A stretch of 64,000 nt of DNA from UBA11865 sp041570195 (GTDB lineage: Bacteria > Chloroflexota > Anaerolineae > Promineifilales > Promineifilaceae). Location of the stretch: contig JBFFWQ010000003.1 in NCBI GenBank assembly GCA_041570195.1, positions 58,433 through 122,432 of the forward strand, written 5' to 3'. The position numbers and the translations under genes are program-made. The notes beneath the pieces were generated by a model, which did no database searches, was not told the DNA's origin, and saw nothing but the letters and a program-made list of their open reading frames with translations. Of this stretch, positions 16,376 through 25,550 are shown piece after piece (within the stretch, counting starts at the first letter, position 1; the number at the start of each line of letters is the position of its first letter).

Positions 16376-19300
16376 ATGCGACGCGTTTCTCTGCTTTTCT
16401 CTATTGTCTTTTGTGTCGTGTTTTTCCTGATCTTTACTGGAGCCATTGTCCGCTCAGAGTGGTCGCCGCAGTCGGTAGATATCCAAGCGAGATCGTCCGT
16501 CGGATCGGCCTTTATGTACCAGGGTTACCTGACCGATGGCGGAAGTCCGGCCAACGGAGCCTATGATTTTGTCTTTGTCCTGTTTGACGACAAAGATGCT
16601 GGTGACCAACTTGGCCTTTCGATCGAGGTGGATGATCTGGCCGTGAAAGATGGCTTGTTCACGGTTGAACTCGACTTTGAACGAGGCGGCCCCACGATAT
16701 TTGACGGAACGGCCTTGTGGTTGGAAATACGAGTTCGCTCCGGCGAGAATAACTCGGATCCTTATAACACGTTGTCGCCTCGCCAGGCTCTGGCGCCGAC
16801 CCCTTATGCCATATATGCTTCCCGGGCGCCTTGGGATGGCTTGATAGGAGTGCCGGCCGGCTTCGCTGATGGCGTCGACGACGATACAACTTACACGACC
16901 GGGACCGGCTTGGTATTGAGCAACACTGTGTTTGCCATTTCGAGCAGCTTTCAGCTGCCGCAGACTTGCAATGTGGGACAGATGGCTACCTGGAATGAAT
17001 CTGGCTGGACATGCTCAGATACCGGTGCGGCGGCGACCGGTTGGTCGTTAACCGGCAACGCCGGCACCACGCCGGGGAGCAATTTCCTGGGTACGAGCGA
17101 CGATCAAGCGCTCGAGTTACACGTCAACGGCCAGCGGGCCCTGCTCTTGGAACCGGACGCGGACAGCCCGAGCTTCGTCGCCGGCTATGGCGGTAATAGC
17201 ATAGACCCTGCCGCCAGCGGAGCCACCGTTGGCGGCGGCGGCCGCGACCTGGCCATTAACCAGGCCAACGAAGACTATAGTACGGTGGGTGGCGGAGCGG
17301 GCAACACGGCTGCGGGCTATGCTTCGGCTGTCGGCGGGGGCGAGGGCAACTCGGCTGGGGGTAATTATGCCACGATCAGTGGAGGCAATTCGAACGCTAC
17401 CGTGGGCAATGTTGCTACGGTCGGCGGCGGGCAAGATAACACGGCCGACGCCGTTGGGGCCACCGTGGCAGGCGGTCAGAACAATGCGGTCACCGCTACC
17501 TACGGTGTGATTGCCGGTGGGGCAGCGAATTCAGCGTCCGCTACCTATTCCGCAGTCGGCGGCGGTTATTACAATGTTGTCGGCGGCGCCTACGGCACCA
17601 TTGCTGGCGGTGGACCCTCTGACCTGGGCAATCCGACCACCAGCAACAACACAGTGTTCGACGATTATGGTGTCGTATCAGGCGGAGGAGGTAATGTCGC
17701 CGGTAGCGACGATGGTGACCCGACCGGCTCCATCGCGGCGGTGGTTGGTGGTGGCAGGGGCAACGCCGCTAGCGCCACCTACGCTACCGTGGGTGGCGGA
17801 AACGGTAACTCGGCAAGTAGCGACGGGGCCACTATCGGCGGCGGAAACGGCAACAACGCAACCGTCAAATATACGACCATCGCCGGCGGGACGGGCAACT
17901 CGGCCGGCGGGGAAAACGCAACGGTCGCTGGTGGCAAGTCCAACTTCGCTGGACAACGTTCGGCAGCGGTTGGGGGTGGTGAAACGAACGTCGCCTCAGG
18001 CGCCTTTTCAACCATCGGCGGGGGCTTAGGCAACCAGGTGGGAGGCAACTACGGTGCGATTCCCGGTGGCGCCAACAACTATGTCGGCGCTAACTACAGC
18101 CTTGCCGCCGGTTACCAGGCTCGGGCAGAACACCAGGGAAGCTTTGTCTGGTCAGATTCTACGCCGGATGTCTTTGCCTCAACTGGCCCTGACCAGTTCC
18201 TGATCCAGGCCGCTGGTGGCGTTGGCATCGGCACCAATTCGGTCACTCCAACTCAAACCCTCACCGTTGGCGGAAACGCCGCTATCCTCGGCAATGGCCG
18301 GTTGGTGGCCCGTGGCGTAGTCACCGGAACCGACGAATTCACATTCAGAAAAGGATTACAGGGTGTGTCGGCTGTTGACTCGGCCGGAAATTACATCTAT
18401 GTGACCGCCAGCGCCACCAACACTCTGACGATAATTGATGTTTCGGATCCAGATCATCCACGGCCGATAAACTACACGACCTCCGACTTACATCAGCCTG
18501 TTGACGTCCAGGTGGCAGGCGGCTTGGCCTTTGTGGCGTCCGAGTTAAACAACCGGCTGGTCATCATTGACGTATCAGATCCCTCTAAATTGCGGTCAAT
18601 AGGCTCCTCAGACCGCCTGTTGGCCAAACCTCAGGCCGTTCATGTTATTGGCAACCATGCCTTTGTCGCTTCCTACGGTGAGAATAACACCGGCCTGCAT
18701 GATGGCCTGGCGATATTCGACGTCTCGGATCCGACCGAGCCACTCAACCGTGATTTCGCCGATGCTTACCTCGACGGAACCAGCGATGTCTTTGTCGCCG
18801 GCGGCCACGCCTATGTCGCCAGCCAGAAGAACAATCGACTAGTTTCCTTCGATATCTCCGATCCGGACAATATCGTAGCTATAGGTTTTGTGTCAGAGTC
18901 CCTGGTCGCGCCGAGCACGGTTCACATCCGAGGAAACTACGCCTACGTCTTGGGTGGCGGATCCAATAATTTGGTCATCTATGATATTCGGGATCCGAGC
19001 AGCATGGCCTATGTGGGCCAGGCAACGACAGCGCTACATCAGCCCCAATCACTTTACTTGTCGGGCGAAAACGCCTATGTAGCCTATGCCGGCGATCCGG
19101 GAACAGCGGCAAACAGCGGCCTGGCCGTCTTTGATGTCTCCGATCCGGCCGATATCCAGGTCCTATCGGTAATAGATATGAGTGACAGCCAACCATCCCC
19201 AGAGAAACCTGTAGCTATCGCTGGAAGCGGCCGGCACGTCTATGTGGCTAACGAGGCCCATCATTCGGTCGGGATATATGATATCAACCATCTGTCGGCG

Positions 19301-20413
19301 CCGGCGGTCGTGGCCGGTGCGGTGCAGGCCAGTACATTGGAATCACTCGGCGATACCCGGGTCAACAACAATCTGAGCGTTAGTGGCGGACTGAACGTCG
19401 GACCCGGCGGAGCCTTGATTGAGGGACAGCTATCGGTCGCCGGCCGGGAAGATAATTACATCCTCGGCAGCTTGAGTCTTGGCGCGGCTGGAGTGGTTTA
19501 CTCTGACACGGACCAAACCCAGGTCATGTATCCCACCCAGCGACTGGACGTGCATGGGGATGCCCGTTTCCGGGTCAACGACAATCACAGCCTGATGATG
19601 GCCAGCCCGCCGACGAAAGGGGCATTCTTTGATTTTACTACCAACAACTTCGGCGCCTACTACACGCCGACGGCCAGGATCGAATTCTCTGTCCCCGATC
19701 CGTTAACCGGCACGACGCATACCACTGAGGTTAAGATCCTGACCCAGTCGGCTTCAGATGAACAAGTCCGGGGGCGCATGACCATTGGCGAAGAGATTGT
19801 TTTTCACCATGTTGATGTGACTGAGCCCGATCCGGACCTCAATCTTAGGACAACCATAACCCTAACCAAAAATGGGGATGTGCTGCCAGGTGTGGATGGT
19901 GCCTACCAACTGGGTAACGGCGATCATCGCTGGGCAGCGGTCTACGCGGCCAACGGTACGATTCAAACTTCCGACGGCCGGCTAAAGGGGAATGTCTCTG
20001 ATTTGCAAGCCGGGCTGAATGAGATTCGGCGGCTGCGGCCGGTGACGTTCAACTGGATCGACAACCCCAAAGATGGCCAGCATTATGGCTTGATCGCGCA
20101 AGAGGTCGCCGAGGTATTGCCGGAGATCATCGATGGGGGCGGCGATGCCGGCCAGCCTCTGGGTATGAATTATGCTGAAGTGGTGCCGGTGCTGGTAAAC
20201 GCGGTCCAGGAACAGCAAGCGCAGATCGAGAGCCAGGCGGATCAGATAGCGAGTCTGGAGGCGCGTCTCTCGACGATGGAAAAGGGGCGTGATGGGCCAG
20301 AAATGGGGTTCATAGCGGAAACTGGATTCGACGTCTCCTGGCTGGGCGGACTGGTTTTCCTGGTCGTGATCGCGGCCGTCGGCGGCCGTCGTCGTCTGGG
20401 AGGCCGGTCATGA
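16376..20413 (+). CDS. Large surface protein with YadA-head-like repeats, beta-propeller repeats and C-terminal S74 chaperone
   Basis: Residues 1-27 are a signal or anchor helix. An N-terminal domain follows (about 45-160, MYQGYLTDGGSPANGAYDF). Residues 282-581 hold 18 repeats of about 16 residues of the form (V/I)xGGxxN, as in trimeric adhesin heads. Residues 670-975 hold LVIVD-type propeller repeats (LVIIDVSDPSKL). The C-terminal endosialidase-type chaperone (peptidase S74) begins near residue 1196 with TSDGRLK and has HYGLIAQEVAEVLPEII, a coiled coil, and then a membrane helix with an Arg-rich end. Ser1199 and Lys1204 have the spacing of the S74 self-cleavage pair. GGAAGGAGGT precedes the ATG. 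Probably an exported trimeric fibre or adhesin. Confidence 0.88.
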   Translation: MRRVSLLFSIVFCVVFFLIFTGAIVRSEWSPQSVDIQARSSVGSAFMYQGYLTDGGSPANGAYDFVFVLFDDKDAGDQLGLSIEVDDLAVKDGLFTVELDFERGGPTIFDGTALWLEIRVRSGENNSDPYNTLSPRQALAPTPYAIYASRAPWDGLIGVPAGFADGVDDDTTYTTGTGLVLSNTVFAISSSFQLPQTCNVGQMATWNESGWTCSDTGAAATGWSLTGNAGTTPGSNFLGTSDDQALELHVNGQRALLLEPDADSPSFVAGYGGNSIDPAASGATVGGGGRDLAINQANEDYSTVGGGAGNTAAGYASAVGGGEGNSAGGNYATISGGNSNATVGNVATVGGGQDNTADAVGATVAGGQNNAVTATYGVIAGGAANSASATYSAVGGGYYNVVGGAYGTIAGGGPSDLGNPTTSNNTVFDDYGVVSGGGGNVAGSDDGDPTGSIAAVVGGGRGNAASATYATVGGGNGNSASSDGATIGGGNGNNATVKYTTIAGGTGNSAGGENATVAGGKSNFAGQRSAAVGGGETNVASGAFSTIGGGLGNQVGGNYGAIPGGANNYVGANYSLAAGYQARAEHQGSFVWSDSTPDVFASTGPDQFLIQAAGGVGIGTNSVTPTQTLTVGGNAAILGNGRLVARGVVTGTDEFTFRKGLQGVSAVDSAGNYIYVTASATNTLTIIDVSDPDHPRPINYTTSDLHQPVDVQVAGGLAFVASELNNRLVIIDVSDPSKLRSIGSSDRLLAKPQAVHVIGNHAFVASYGENNTGLHDGLAIFDVSDPTEPLNRDFADAYLDGTSDVFVAGGHAYVASQKNNRLVSFDISDPDNIVAIGFVSESLVAPSTVHIRGNYAYVLGGGSNNLVIYDIRDPSSMAYVGQATTALHQPQSLYLSGENAYVAYAGDPGTAANSGLAVFDVSDPADIQVLSVIDMSDSQPSPEKPVAIAGSGRHVYVANEAHHSVGIYDINHLSAPAVVAGAVQASTLESLGDTRVNNNLSVSGGLNVGPGGALIEGQLSVAGREDNYILGSLSLGAAGVVYSDTDQTQVMYPTQRLDVHGDARFRVNDNHSLMMASPPTKGAFFDFTTNNFGAYYTPTARIEFSVPDPLTGTTHTTEVKILTQSASDEQVRGRMTIGEEIVFHHVDVTEPDPDLNLRTTITLTKNGDVLPGVDGAYQLGNGDHRWAAVYAANGTIQTSDGRLKGNVSDLQAGLNEIRRLRPVTFNWIDNPKDGQHYGLIAQEVAEVLPEIIDGGGDAGQPLGMNYAEVVPVLVNAVQEQQAQIESQADQIASLEARLSTMEKGRDGPEMGFIAETGFDVSWLGGLVFLVVIAAVGGRRRLGGRS

Positions 20414-20700
20414 ATCGACGACTGGCTGTTATCGTGATTATCGTCGTCATCTTAATCGCAGGCTCGGTGGCGCTGGCTCAGAATGGCGAGTTCGAGGTTC
20501 CTTGGTATGAGGTCGGCGGCGGCGGAGGATCGGCCGACGACGGCGGGCGCCTGAGCCTGTCCGGTACCATCGGCCAGGCCGAGACTGGCGTGTTATCTGA
20601 CGGAGGATCGTTCGTCTTAAGCGGAGGATATTGGTTTGCGAGCGGTTCTGGCTCGGCCGATGAAGCAGTATATATTCCTCTGATTATCCGGGCGGAATGA
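20410..20700 (+). CDS. Small secreted protein, partner of the surface protein
   Basis: This 96-residue product has a signal peptide (about residues 1-23, ending ALAQN). A mature part follows with PWYEVGGGGGSADDGGRLSLSG-type sequence, SGGYWF and a terminal VYIPLIIR. Short exported proteins of this composition are frequent in Chloroflexota genomes, often with an FEVPW start and a VYLPL-type end; no function is known to me. Its ATG overlaps the stop of the surface-protein gene (ATGA), so co-translation is likely. A terminator follows within 22 bases. Confidence 0.8.
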   Translation: MNRRLAVIVIIVVILIAGSVALAQNGEFEVPWYEVGGGGGSADDGGRLSLSGTIGQAETGVLSDGGSFVLSGGYWFASGSGSADEAVYIPLIIRAE

Positions 20701-20721
20701 AACGTTTACGCTCCGGCCAAA

Positions 20722-20752
20722 CCCCGTAGGATCCGTAATCCTACGGGGTTTT
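20722..20752 (+). terminator. Rho-independent terminator after the surface-protein operon
   Basis: CCCCGTAGGAT (20722-20732) pairs perfectly with ATCCTACGGGG (20738-20748) over a 5-base loop, followed by TTTT. It separates the operon from the convergent DUF362 gene, and its symmetry may allow it to serve both. Confidence 0.85.
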
Positions 20753-20756
20753 GGGG

Positions 20757-21809
20757 CTAAAGACCGTATCGCGAAAGCAGGCGTAGAACATGCTTCATAA
20801 CCCCGCGGACGAAGAGCACTGAACGGTACCTGATCTTGGGCGGAAACGCGGGATCCATTTCACTGCTAATGAAGCCCAGCCAATTGGCGTAGGTGTAGTA
20901 CTCCTCGCCAACATCCATCATCTTGTCGATTAAGGCGGGCACGTTTGACCATTCTTCATAGGTCGACTTATCGCCGACCCATTCGACTTCGGGCATGCCG
21001 AAAGCCATGGTCGCTAGTTGAAAAATGCGGCTATCATGCGGGTCCAGGCCCATCTTCTTAGCTCCTACCCATTCCACGGCAATGATGCTCTCGCCGCCAA
21101 TGATCGTCTTCGTGTGGCGCGGCGAATAGTCAGCCTTCAGACCCATCAGGCCGTCGGCGCTCCAATAGGCGTCGATGAGACCGTAGTGGCAAGGGAAGTG
21201 TTTCAAGCTGTCGACGGTCGGCCAGTCAAATTCACGGATCTTGTGATATTCTTTGAATTTATTCTGCAGCGGCAAGCAGCCGTAGATGTTCTTAATGGTG
21301 AGCGTCGAATAGCTAGAGACGTGAGTCTTGTTCTTGGCGAAGGATATACGGAAGTCGGCGTCACGCCAGGTTGGCCCGACCCAGTGTTTCCCTAGCCGCC
21401 CGCCGTAATCATAAGGTTCCATCTCTTCGGTGAGATCGACGATCCGGTAACCCTCGCCAGAATAACCAAAGAATGTGGACACCGTAAGTACATCACGGTT
21501 TTTAAACCAATTGCCGAAGACATTTTGCGACTCGACGATGGCGACGTTCTTGAATCCTCGGGCGACGATCGTTTCCACCAGGAACTCGACCAATTCCGGG
21601 TCGGTGATAGTTGAAGGGTCGTCCCGTGAGTAGGCCATCATGAGGTTGGGCTTGATGGCGATGAGGAAATCTTCCTTGTCTTTACCTGATTCAGAGTGTC
21701 GCTGGATTAGAAGCTCGAAGAAGTCAGTTTCTTCCAGGACCCGCTGCAAGGCCACGGTCTTATCGTTGTCTTTCACGACCAAGACTCTTGACGTTTTCTG
21801 CTCATCCAT
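20757..21809 (-). CDS. DUF362 domain-containing protein
   Basis: A 350-residue soluble protein with the DUF362 pattern: IKPNLMMAYSRDDPSTITDPELVEF split across the N-terminal third, VAIVESQNVFGNWF, DADFRISFAKNKTH, and STLTIKNIYGCLP in the middle. No 4Fe-4S cysteine clusters are present, unlike some family members. The biochemical role of DUF362 is not established. It is monocistronic, facing the surface-protein operon across a shared terminator. The ATG at 21809 has GGAGGCC upstream. Confidence 0.88.
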   Translation of the reverse strand: MDEQKTSRVLVVKDNDKTVALQRVLEETDFFELLIQRHSESGKDKEDFLIAIKPNLMMAYSRDDPSTITDPELVEFLVETIVARGFKNVAIVESQNVFGNWFKNRDVLTVSTFFGYSGEGYRIVDLTEEMEPYDYGGRLGKHWVGPTWRDADFRISFAKNKTHVSSYSTLTIKNIYGCLPLQNKFKEYHKIREFDWPTVDSLKHFPCHYGLIDAYWSADGLMGLKADYSPRHTKTIIGGESIIAVEWVGAKKMGLDPHDSRIFQLATMAFGMPEVEWVGDKSTYEEWSNVPALIDKMMDVGEEYYTYANWLGFISSEMDPAFPPKIRYRSVLFVRGVMKHVLRLLSRYGL

Positions 21810-21975
21810 GGTTGTAACGGCCTCCTAAGACTTGATGCTCTTAATGAGCCATTTTCAAGTGCAAGACACTACAAGTATAGCCCAATCCATTAACCCATAG
21901 CCTGATTTCACAGTCATATCTTGATATTCAAAGTTGGCTTGCTCATCTGGCGAGTTGTAGTACGGTTCAGACATC

Positions 21976-22932
21976 ATGGACGCTCAACGAAACAACCTTG
22001 ACGTACTGTGCGTGGGCACGGCCGCCTATGACCTGATCTTCTCAGTAGACGATCATCTACAGCCCGACGAAAAACGAGCCGCCAGCGACTTGGTCCGCTG
22101 CGGTGGCGGTCCGGCGGCCAATGCGGCGGTAACGGTCAGCCGTCTGGGTCATAGCGCTGCCTTCGCCGGTTATCTGGGTGAAGATCCATTCGGCGACGAG
22201 AATCTCAAGGAATTGGCGGCGGCTGGCGTACAGACCGACCTCATCGCTCGTGGTTCTCGGCCGACACCTTTGTCGGTCGTATTGGTCAAGCCTGACGGTC
22301 GTCGTTCGCTCGTCTACTTCCGCGGGCAGAACGGCCATCTACCGCCGGGAATCATCGATTTTTCGCGAGTCAGCCCTAAGATCATTCTCATTGACGGTCA
22401 TGAGCCACTGATCTCTACGCCACTGGCCGATACGGCTAGGAAGCGGGGCATCCCGATTATTCTGGACGCCGGATCTGTCCAACAGGGAACAGTTGAACTG
22501 GCGAATCGTTGCGATCATCTGGTTTGCGCCATGAAGTTTGCCCTTGACTACAGTGGCGCGGAAGACGAGGAAGAGGCCTTGGATCGGCTGGCGGCATTGG
22601 CGCCAACGGTTGTTATCACGCTGGGCAACCAAGGCCTCGTTTGGGCGAGAGGTAATGAGCGCGGCCGCCAGCCTGCCTATGCGGTCAATGCTGTCGATAC
22701 GACCGGGGCCGGCGATGTATTCCATGGCGCTTACGCGGCCGCACTAATAAAGAACATGGATTGGCTGGATACGTTGCATTACGCCAGCGCCGCGGCCGCC
22801 TTGTGCTGCACCAAGATGGGCGCTCGCTTGGGCGTGCCGTCGAAACGGGAAATTGAAGCGTTTCTTGCCGGCGACCCGCTGCCCAGAGGCGCGCCGCCTG
22901 TAGGTAGCGCGCTACCTACAGGTAGCGATTGA
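21976..22932 (+). CDS. PfkB family carbohydrate kinase
   Basis: This ribokinase-type sugar kinase of 318 residues has the N-terminal GGGPAANAAVTVSRLG and the C-terminal ATP/anion-hole motif DTTGAGDVFHGAYAAAL with the catalytic Asp. The substrate cannot be fixed; ribokinase-like or 2-keto-3-deoxygluconate kinase-like activity is possible. The last codons contain a perfect 26-base palindrome, and the end overlaps the convergent S9 peptidase gene by 17 bases. Confidence 0.9.
   Translation: MDAQRNNLDVLCVGTAAYDLIFSVDDHLQPDEKRAASDLVRCGGGPAANAAVTVSRLGHSAAFAGYLGEDPFGDENLKELAAAGVQTDLIARGSRPTPLSVVLVKPDGRRSLVYFRGQNGHLPPGIIDFSRVSPKIILIDGHEPLISTPLADTARKRGIPIILDAGSVQQGTVELANRCDHLVCAMKFALDYSGAEDEEEALDRLAALAPTVVITLGNQGLVWARGNERGRQPAYAVNAVDTTGAGDVFHGAYAAALIKNMDWLDTLHYASAAAALCCTKMGARLGVPSKREIEAFLAGDPLPRGAPPVGSALPTGSD
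22897..22922. repeat. 26-base perfect palindrome at the convergent gene junction
   Basis: CCTGTAGGTAGCG is followed immediately by its reverse complement, within the last codons of the PfkB kinase gene and overlapping the stop of the S9 peptidase gene. A further GGTAGCG follows at 22921-22927. Confidence 0.8.
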
Positions 22933-24778
22933 GAAAGTCGACCACGGCCGGATAGGTCACTAGCTTGTTCTTGAGTTTATGAACGCCGTGGCCTTCGTCG
23001 TCGAAAACCAGGAAGTCGACCGGAACGTCCCGGGCTTTCAGCGCCTTCACTAACTGCTCGGCTTCGCTCAAAGGCACCCGGGGATCGTTGGCGCCGTGGA
23101 TGACCATCATGGGGGCGACAATCCGGTCAACCTGGTGAATGGGCGAAATGCTTGTCAGAACCTCACGATCGTGTTCCAAGCTACCATACTCGGCTTCGCG
23201 ATGGGCGCGACGATAGTCGCTGGTGTTTTCCAGGAAAGTGACGAAGTCGCTGATGCCAACCACGTCGACGCCTGCGGCCCACAATTCGGGGTAGTTAGTC
23301 AGCGCCGCCAGGACCATGAAGCCACCGTAGCTGCCGCCATATACCACAATGCGCTTGGCGTCGACGTCAGGCCGCTCCCGGAGCCATAGGGCGGCATGAG
23401 CCAGGTCGGACACTGAATCCAATCGTTTCTCTACGTCGTCCAGGTGGCTAAAGGCTTTTCCGTAACCCGTTGAACCGCGCACGTTGGGTGCTAGAACCGC
23501 GTAGCCGTTCTGCACTAGATACTGGATGAAGAAATGGAAGAAGGGCTTGAATTGCGACTCCGGTCCGCCATGCACAAAGACGATGACCGGCATGGGCATA
23601 TCACCCATGTCGGCCGGCTTATAGAACCAGGCCGGTATGGATGGCACACCGCCAGGTCGGCCGCTGTCGAAGGTGGGATAGTGGACGAGCTCCGGGGCGA
23701 TGAAATCCGCTAGTGGCAGGCCGCCGTGTGATGAACGAGTGACGGGCATCAGGCGATCCGAAGCCAGGTTCCAGATGTAGACGTCCGACGTTCGAATCGC
23801 GCTGGTGTAGGAGAAAACCAGCCGGCGACCGTCCGGAGAGAATTCCAGGTACCAATCCGACAAAGCCACGGCGCCGGGCGCCTCGCCGGGCAGCGGCGCT
23901 TGGCGGCTCTTCCCGGCGTCGAGGTCCAGCAAATGTAGTTCCGATGCGCCCTGGACATTCACCGTATAGGCCAGGGATTGGCCATCGGGCGATAAAGCCA
24001 GGAATTCGGTGTCCCATTTCAAGGCCAGTAACGTTTCCAGTGATGGCGCAGCCGACGACGAGGCTCCTAGGTCAAGCTGGGCCAGGCGCAGAAAATCGCT
24101 GTCCAAGTCGGTGTGCATGAACAGTGACTGGCCATCGGAAGCGTAGCAGAGATTGAGGTAGCGGGCCTGGTCAGGTGAAGGCGTGATCGATCGGACCGAA
24201 CCAGCCCGCAAATCAATCTCAAATAGTTTATTGTGGAATGAACTGACCATGCGATTGACGGCAATCCTGCGGCCGTCGGGCGAGAAGATCAACTGGCCTA
24301 AAAAACCAGGCTGCTCATTTTGCCAGACCATCTGCGCCTGGCCGTCAAGTGCTTGAATATAAACATCGAAAAGACCGGGATCGCGCCGATTAGCGGCAAA
24401 CAGAATCTGCCGGCCGTCGGCCGACCAGTCGCCAAATATGTGCAAGGCTCCTTCATGCCCCTCGGTCAGGGGGAGGTCAGTCGAACCGTCGCCGGATAAC
24501 AGGAAGAATTGGGCGTTTTCGTCGCCGCCGATGTCCTGAGCGTAGATCAACCGCTCGTCGCCGGGGCGGGGCGAAAAGGCGACCTGCATGACCCGCCTAT
24601 CGCCAAAGGTTAACTGCTCTGGCCAGGCGATCCGGTCAGAGTCATAGTCGGGCTCGATCATCCAGGCCTGTGGCACGCCGCCAATGTCGGCGATGAAGGT
24701 TATGCGCTGGCCGTCCGAAGAGAAGCGCGCCCCATAAGCCGAGCGGACATTTAGGAATCGGTTAATTGGACTATTCAT
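22916..24778 (-). CDS. S9 family serine peptidase (acylaminoacyl-peptidase / prolyl oligopeptidase type)
   Basis: The N-terminal two thirds is a TolB/WD40-like propeller (repeats such as FSPDGRRIAVNRM and LSPDGQSLAYTV). The C-terminal alpha/beta hydrolase has the nucleophile in YGGSYGGFMVLAAL, the acid in HGANDPRVPLSEAE and the base in DEGHGV. Such enzymes cleave short peptides or release acylated N-terminal residues. No signal peptide is present, so it is probably cytoplasmic. The frame is open to TTG 24829, which would overlap the upstream gene. ATG 24778, giving MNSPINRFLNVRS, is preferred because family-like sequence starts there. Confidence 0.93.
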   Translation of the reverse strand: MNSPINRFLNVRSAYGARFSSDGQRITFIADIGGVPQAWMIEPDYDSDRIAWPEQLTFGDRRVMQVAFSPRPGDERLIYAQDIGGDENAQFFLLSGDGSTDLPLTEGHEGALHIFGDWSADGRQILFAANRRDPGLFDVYIQALDGQAQMVWQNEQPGFLGQLIFSPDGRRIAVNRMVSSFHNKLFEIDLRAGSVRSITPSPDQARYLNLCYASDGQSLFMHTDLDSDFLRLAQLDLGASSSAAPSLETLLALKWDTEFLALSPDGQSLAYTVNVQGASELHLLDLDAGKSRQAPLPGEAPGAVALSDWYLEFSPDGRRLVFSYTSAIRTSDVYIWNLASDRLMPVTRSSHGGLPLADFIAPELVHYPTFDSGRPGGVPSIPAWFYKPADMGDMPMPVIVFVHGGPESQFKPFFHFFIQYLVQNGYAVLAPNVRGSTGYGKAFSHLDDVEKRLDSVSDLAHAALWLRERPDVDAKRIVVYGGSYGGFMVLAALTNYPELWAAGVDVVGISDFVTFLENTSDYRRAHREAEYGSLEHDREVLTSISPIHQVDRIVAPMMVIHGANDPRVPLSEAEQLVKALKARDVPVDFLVFDDEGHGVHKLKNKLVTYPAVVDFLNRYL

Positions 24779-24812
24779 ATCGTCTGTGAGTGTCGGGGTG
24801 TATGAGGGTGGG

Positions 24813-25550
24813 TTAACGGCCGCGGCCAAATAACCCGCCGCGCCCCTTGGTGCTCTGGCCGGCCATCTCGCCTTCCAGCTTGGCCAATTTGGCCTCGGCC
24901 GAGGATGCTCTCATCTGGGCATTGGCCCTGGCTTGCCTCTCTTCGACCAGCATTTGTTCAAGCTTGGCCGCGTGTTGAACTTCTTTTTCCAGGGTGGCTC
25001 GTTCTCTTTCAAGATCGATGCGAGTGCTTCGTTCTTCGGCCAGTTCCTCAGACAACTCAGCCACCTTGTCGGCTCGAAACTCCAGCGCGCCGATCTTGCG
25101 CTCCATCTCAATTCGAGCAGTCCGCTCCTCATCCAGATTCTTCAATTGCGAGCGGGCCAACTTGACCTCGCTCTCCATGACCGCAACCTTGCGCTCCAAA
25201 TCCAACCTGGCTTTGCGCTCGACGCTCAATTCGGCCAAAGCTTCCTCGGCTCGGGCGGCCTGGGCTTCTAGGCGGTAGTGCTGTTTTTCCAATTCCTGCC
25301 GTTGTCGTCGTTCGTCGGCCAATTCCGTTCGCAGTCCCTCGATCCGTTTGTTCGCCTCCTGGAGTAGTAGCTCGACTGAACTGAGGCCGGCAGTGACCGT
25401 ATCGGCTGCTTCAAGCGGTGAGGCGGGCTTATCGGACACCGACGCAGGCGCCTCCCGGCCACCTTGGGCCGAACCAGGCTCGAAAGTGTCAACGCTCTCC
25501 AATGGATTGGATACTTTATCTTTGGAATCTGATTTGGACATTCTAGCCAT
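24813..25550 (-). CDS. Coiled-coil protein downstream of parA
   Basis: A predicted cytoplasmic protein of about 245 residues. A Ser/Pro/Glu-rich N-terminal part is followed by one long coiled coil made of about five 29-31-residue repeats, each with an E-R-x-x-R-x-x-(L/M)-E motif (for example ELADERRQRQELEKQ and EERTARIEMERK). The end is basic (GRGGLFGRGR). The ATG at 25550 overlaps the parA stop by 8 bases and has AGGG upstream; an in-frame ATG at 25541 is also possible. It has no ParB DNA-binding motif. Coupling to parA suggests it is a cargo or adaptor for the ATPase. Confidence 0.75.
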   Translation of the reverse strand: MARMSKSDSKDKVSNPLESVDTFEPGSAQGGREAPASVSDKPASPLEAADTVTAGLSSVELLLQEANKRIEGLRTELADERRQRQELEKQHYRLEAQAARAEEALAELSVERKARLDLERKVAVMESEVKLARSQLKNLDEERTARIEMERKIGALEFRADKVAELSEELAEERSTRIDLERERATLEKEVQHAAKLEQMLVEERQARANAQMRASSAEAKLAKLEGEMAGQSTKGRGGLFGRGR

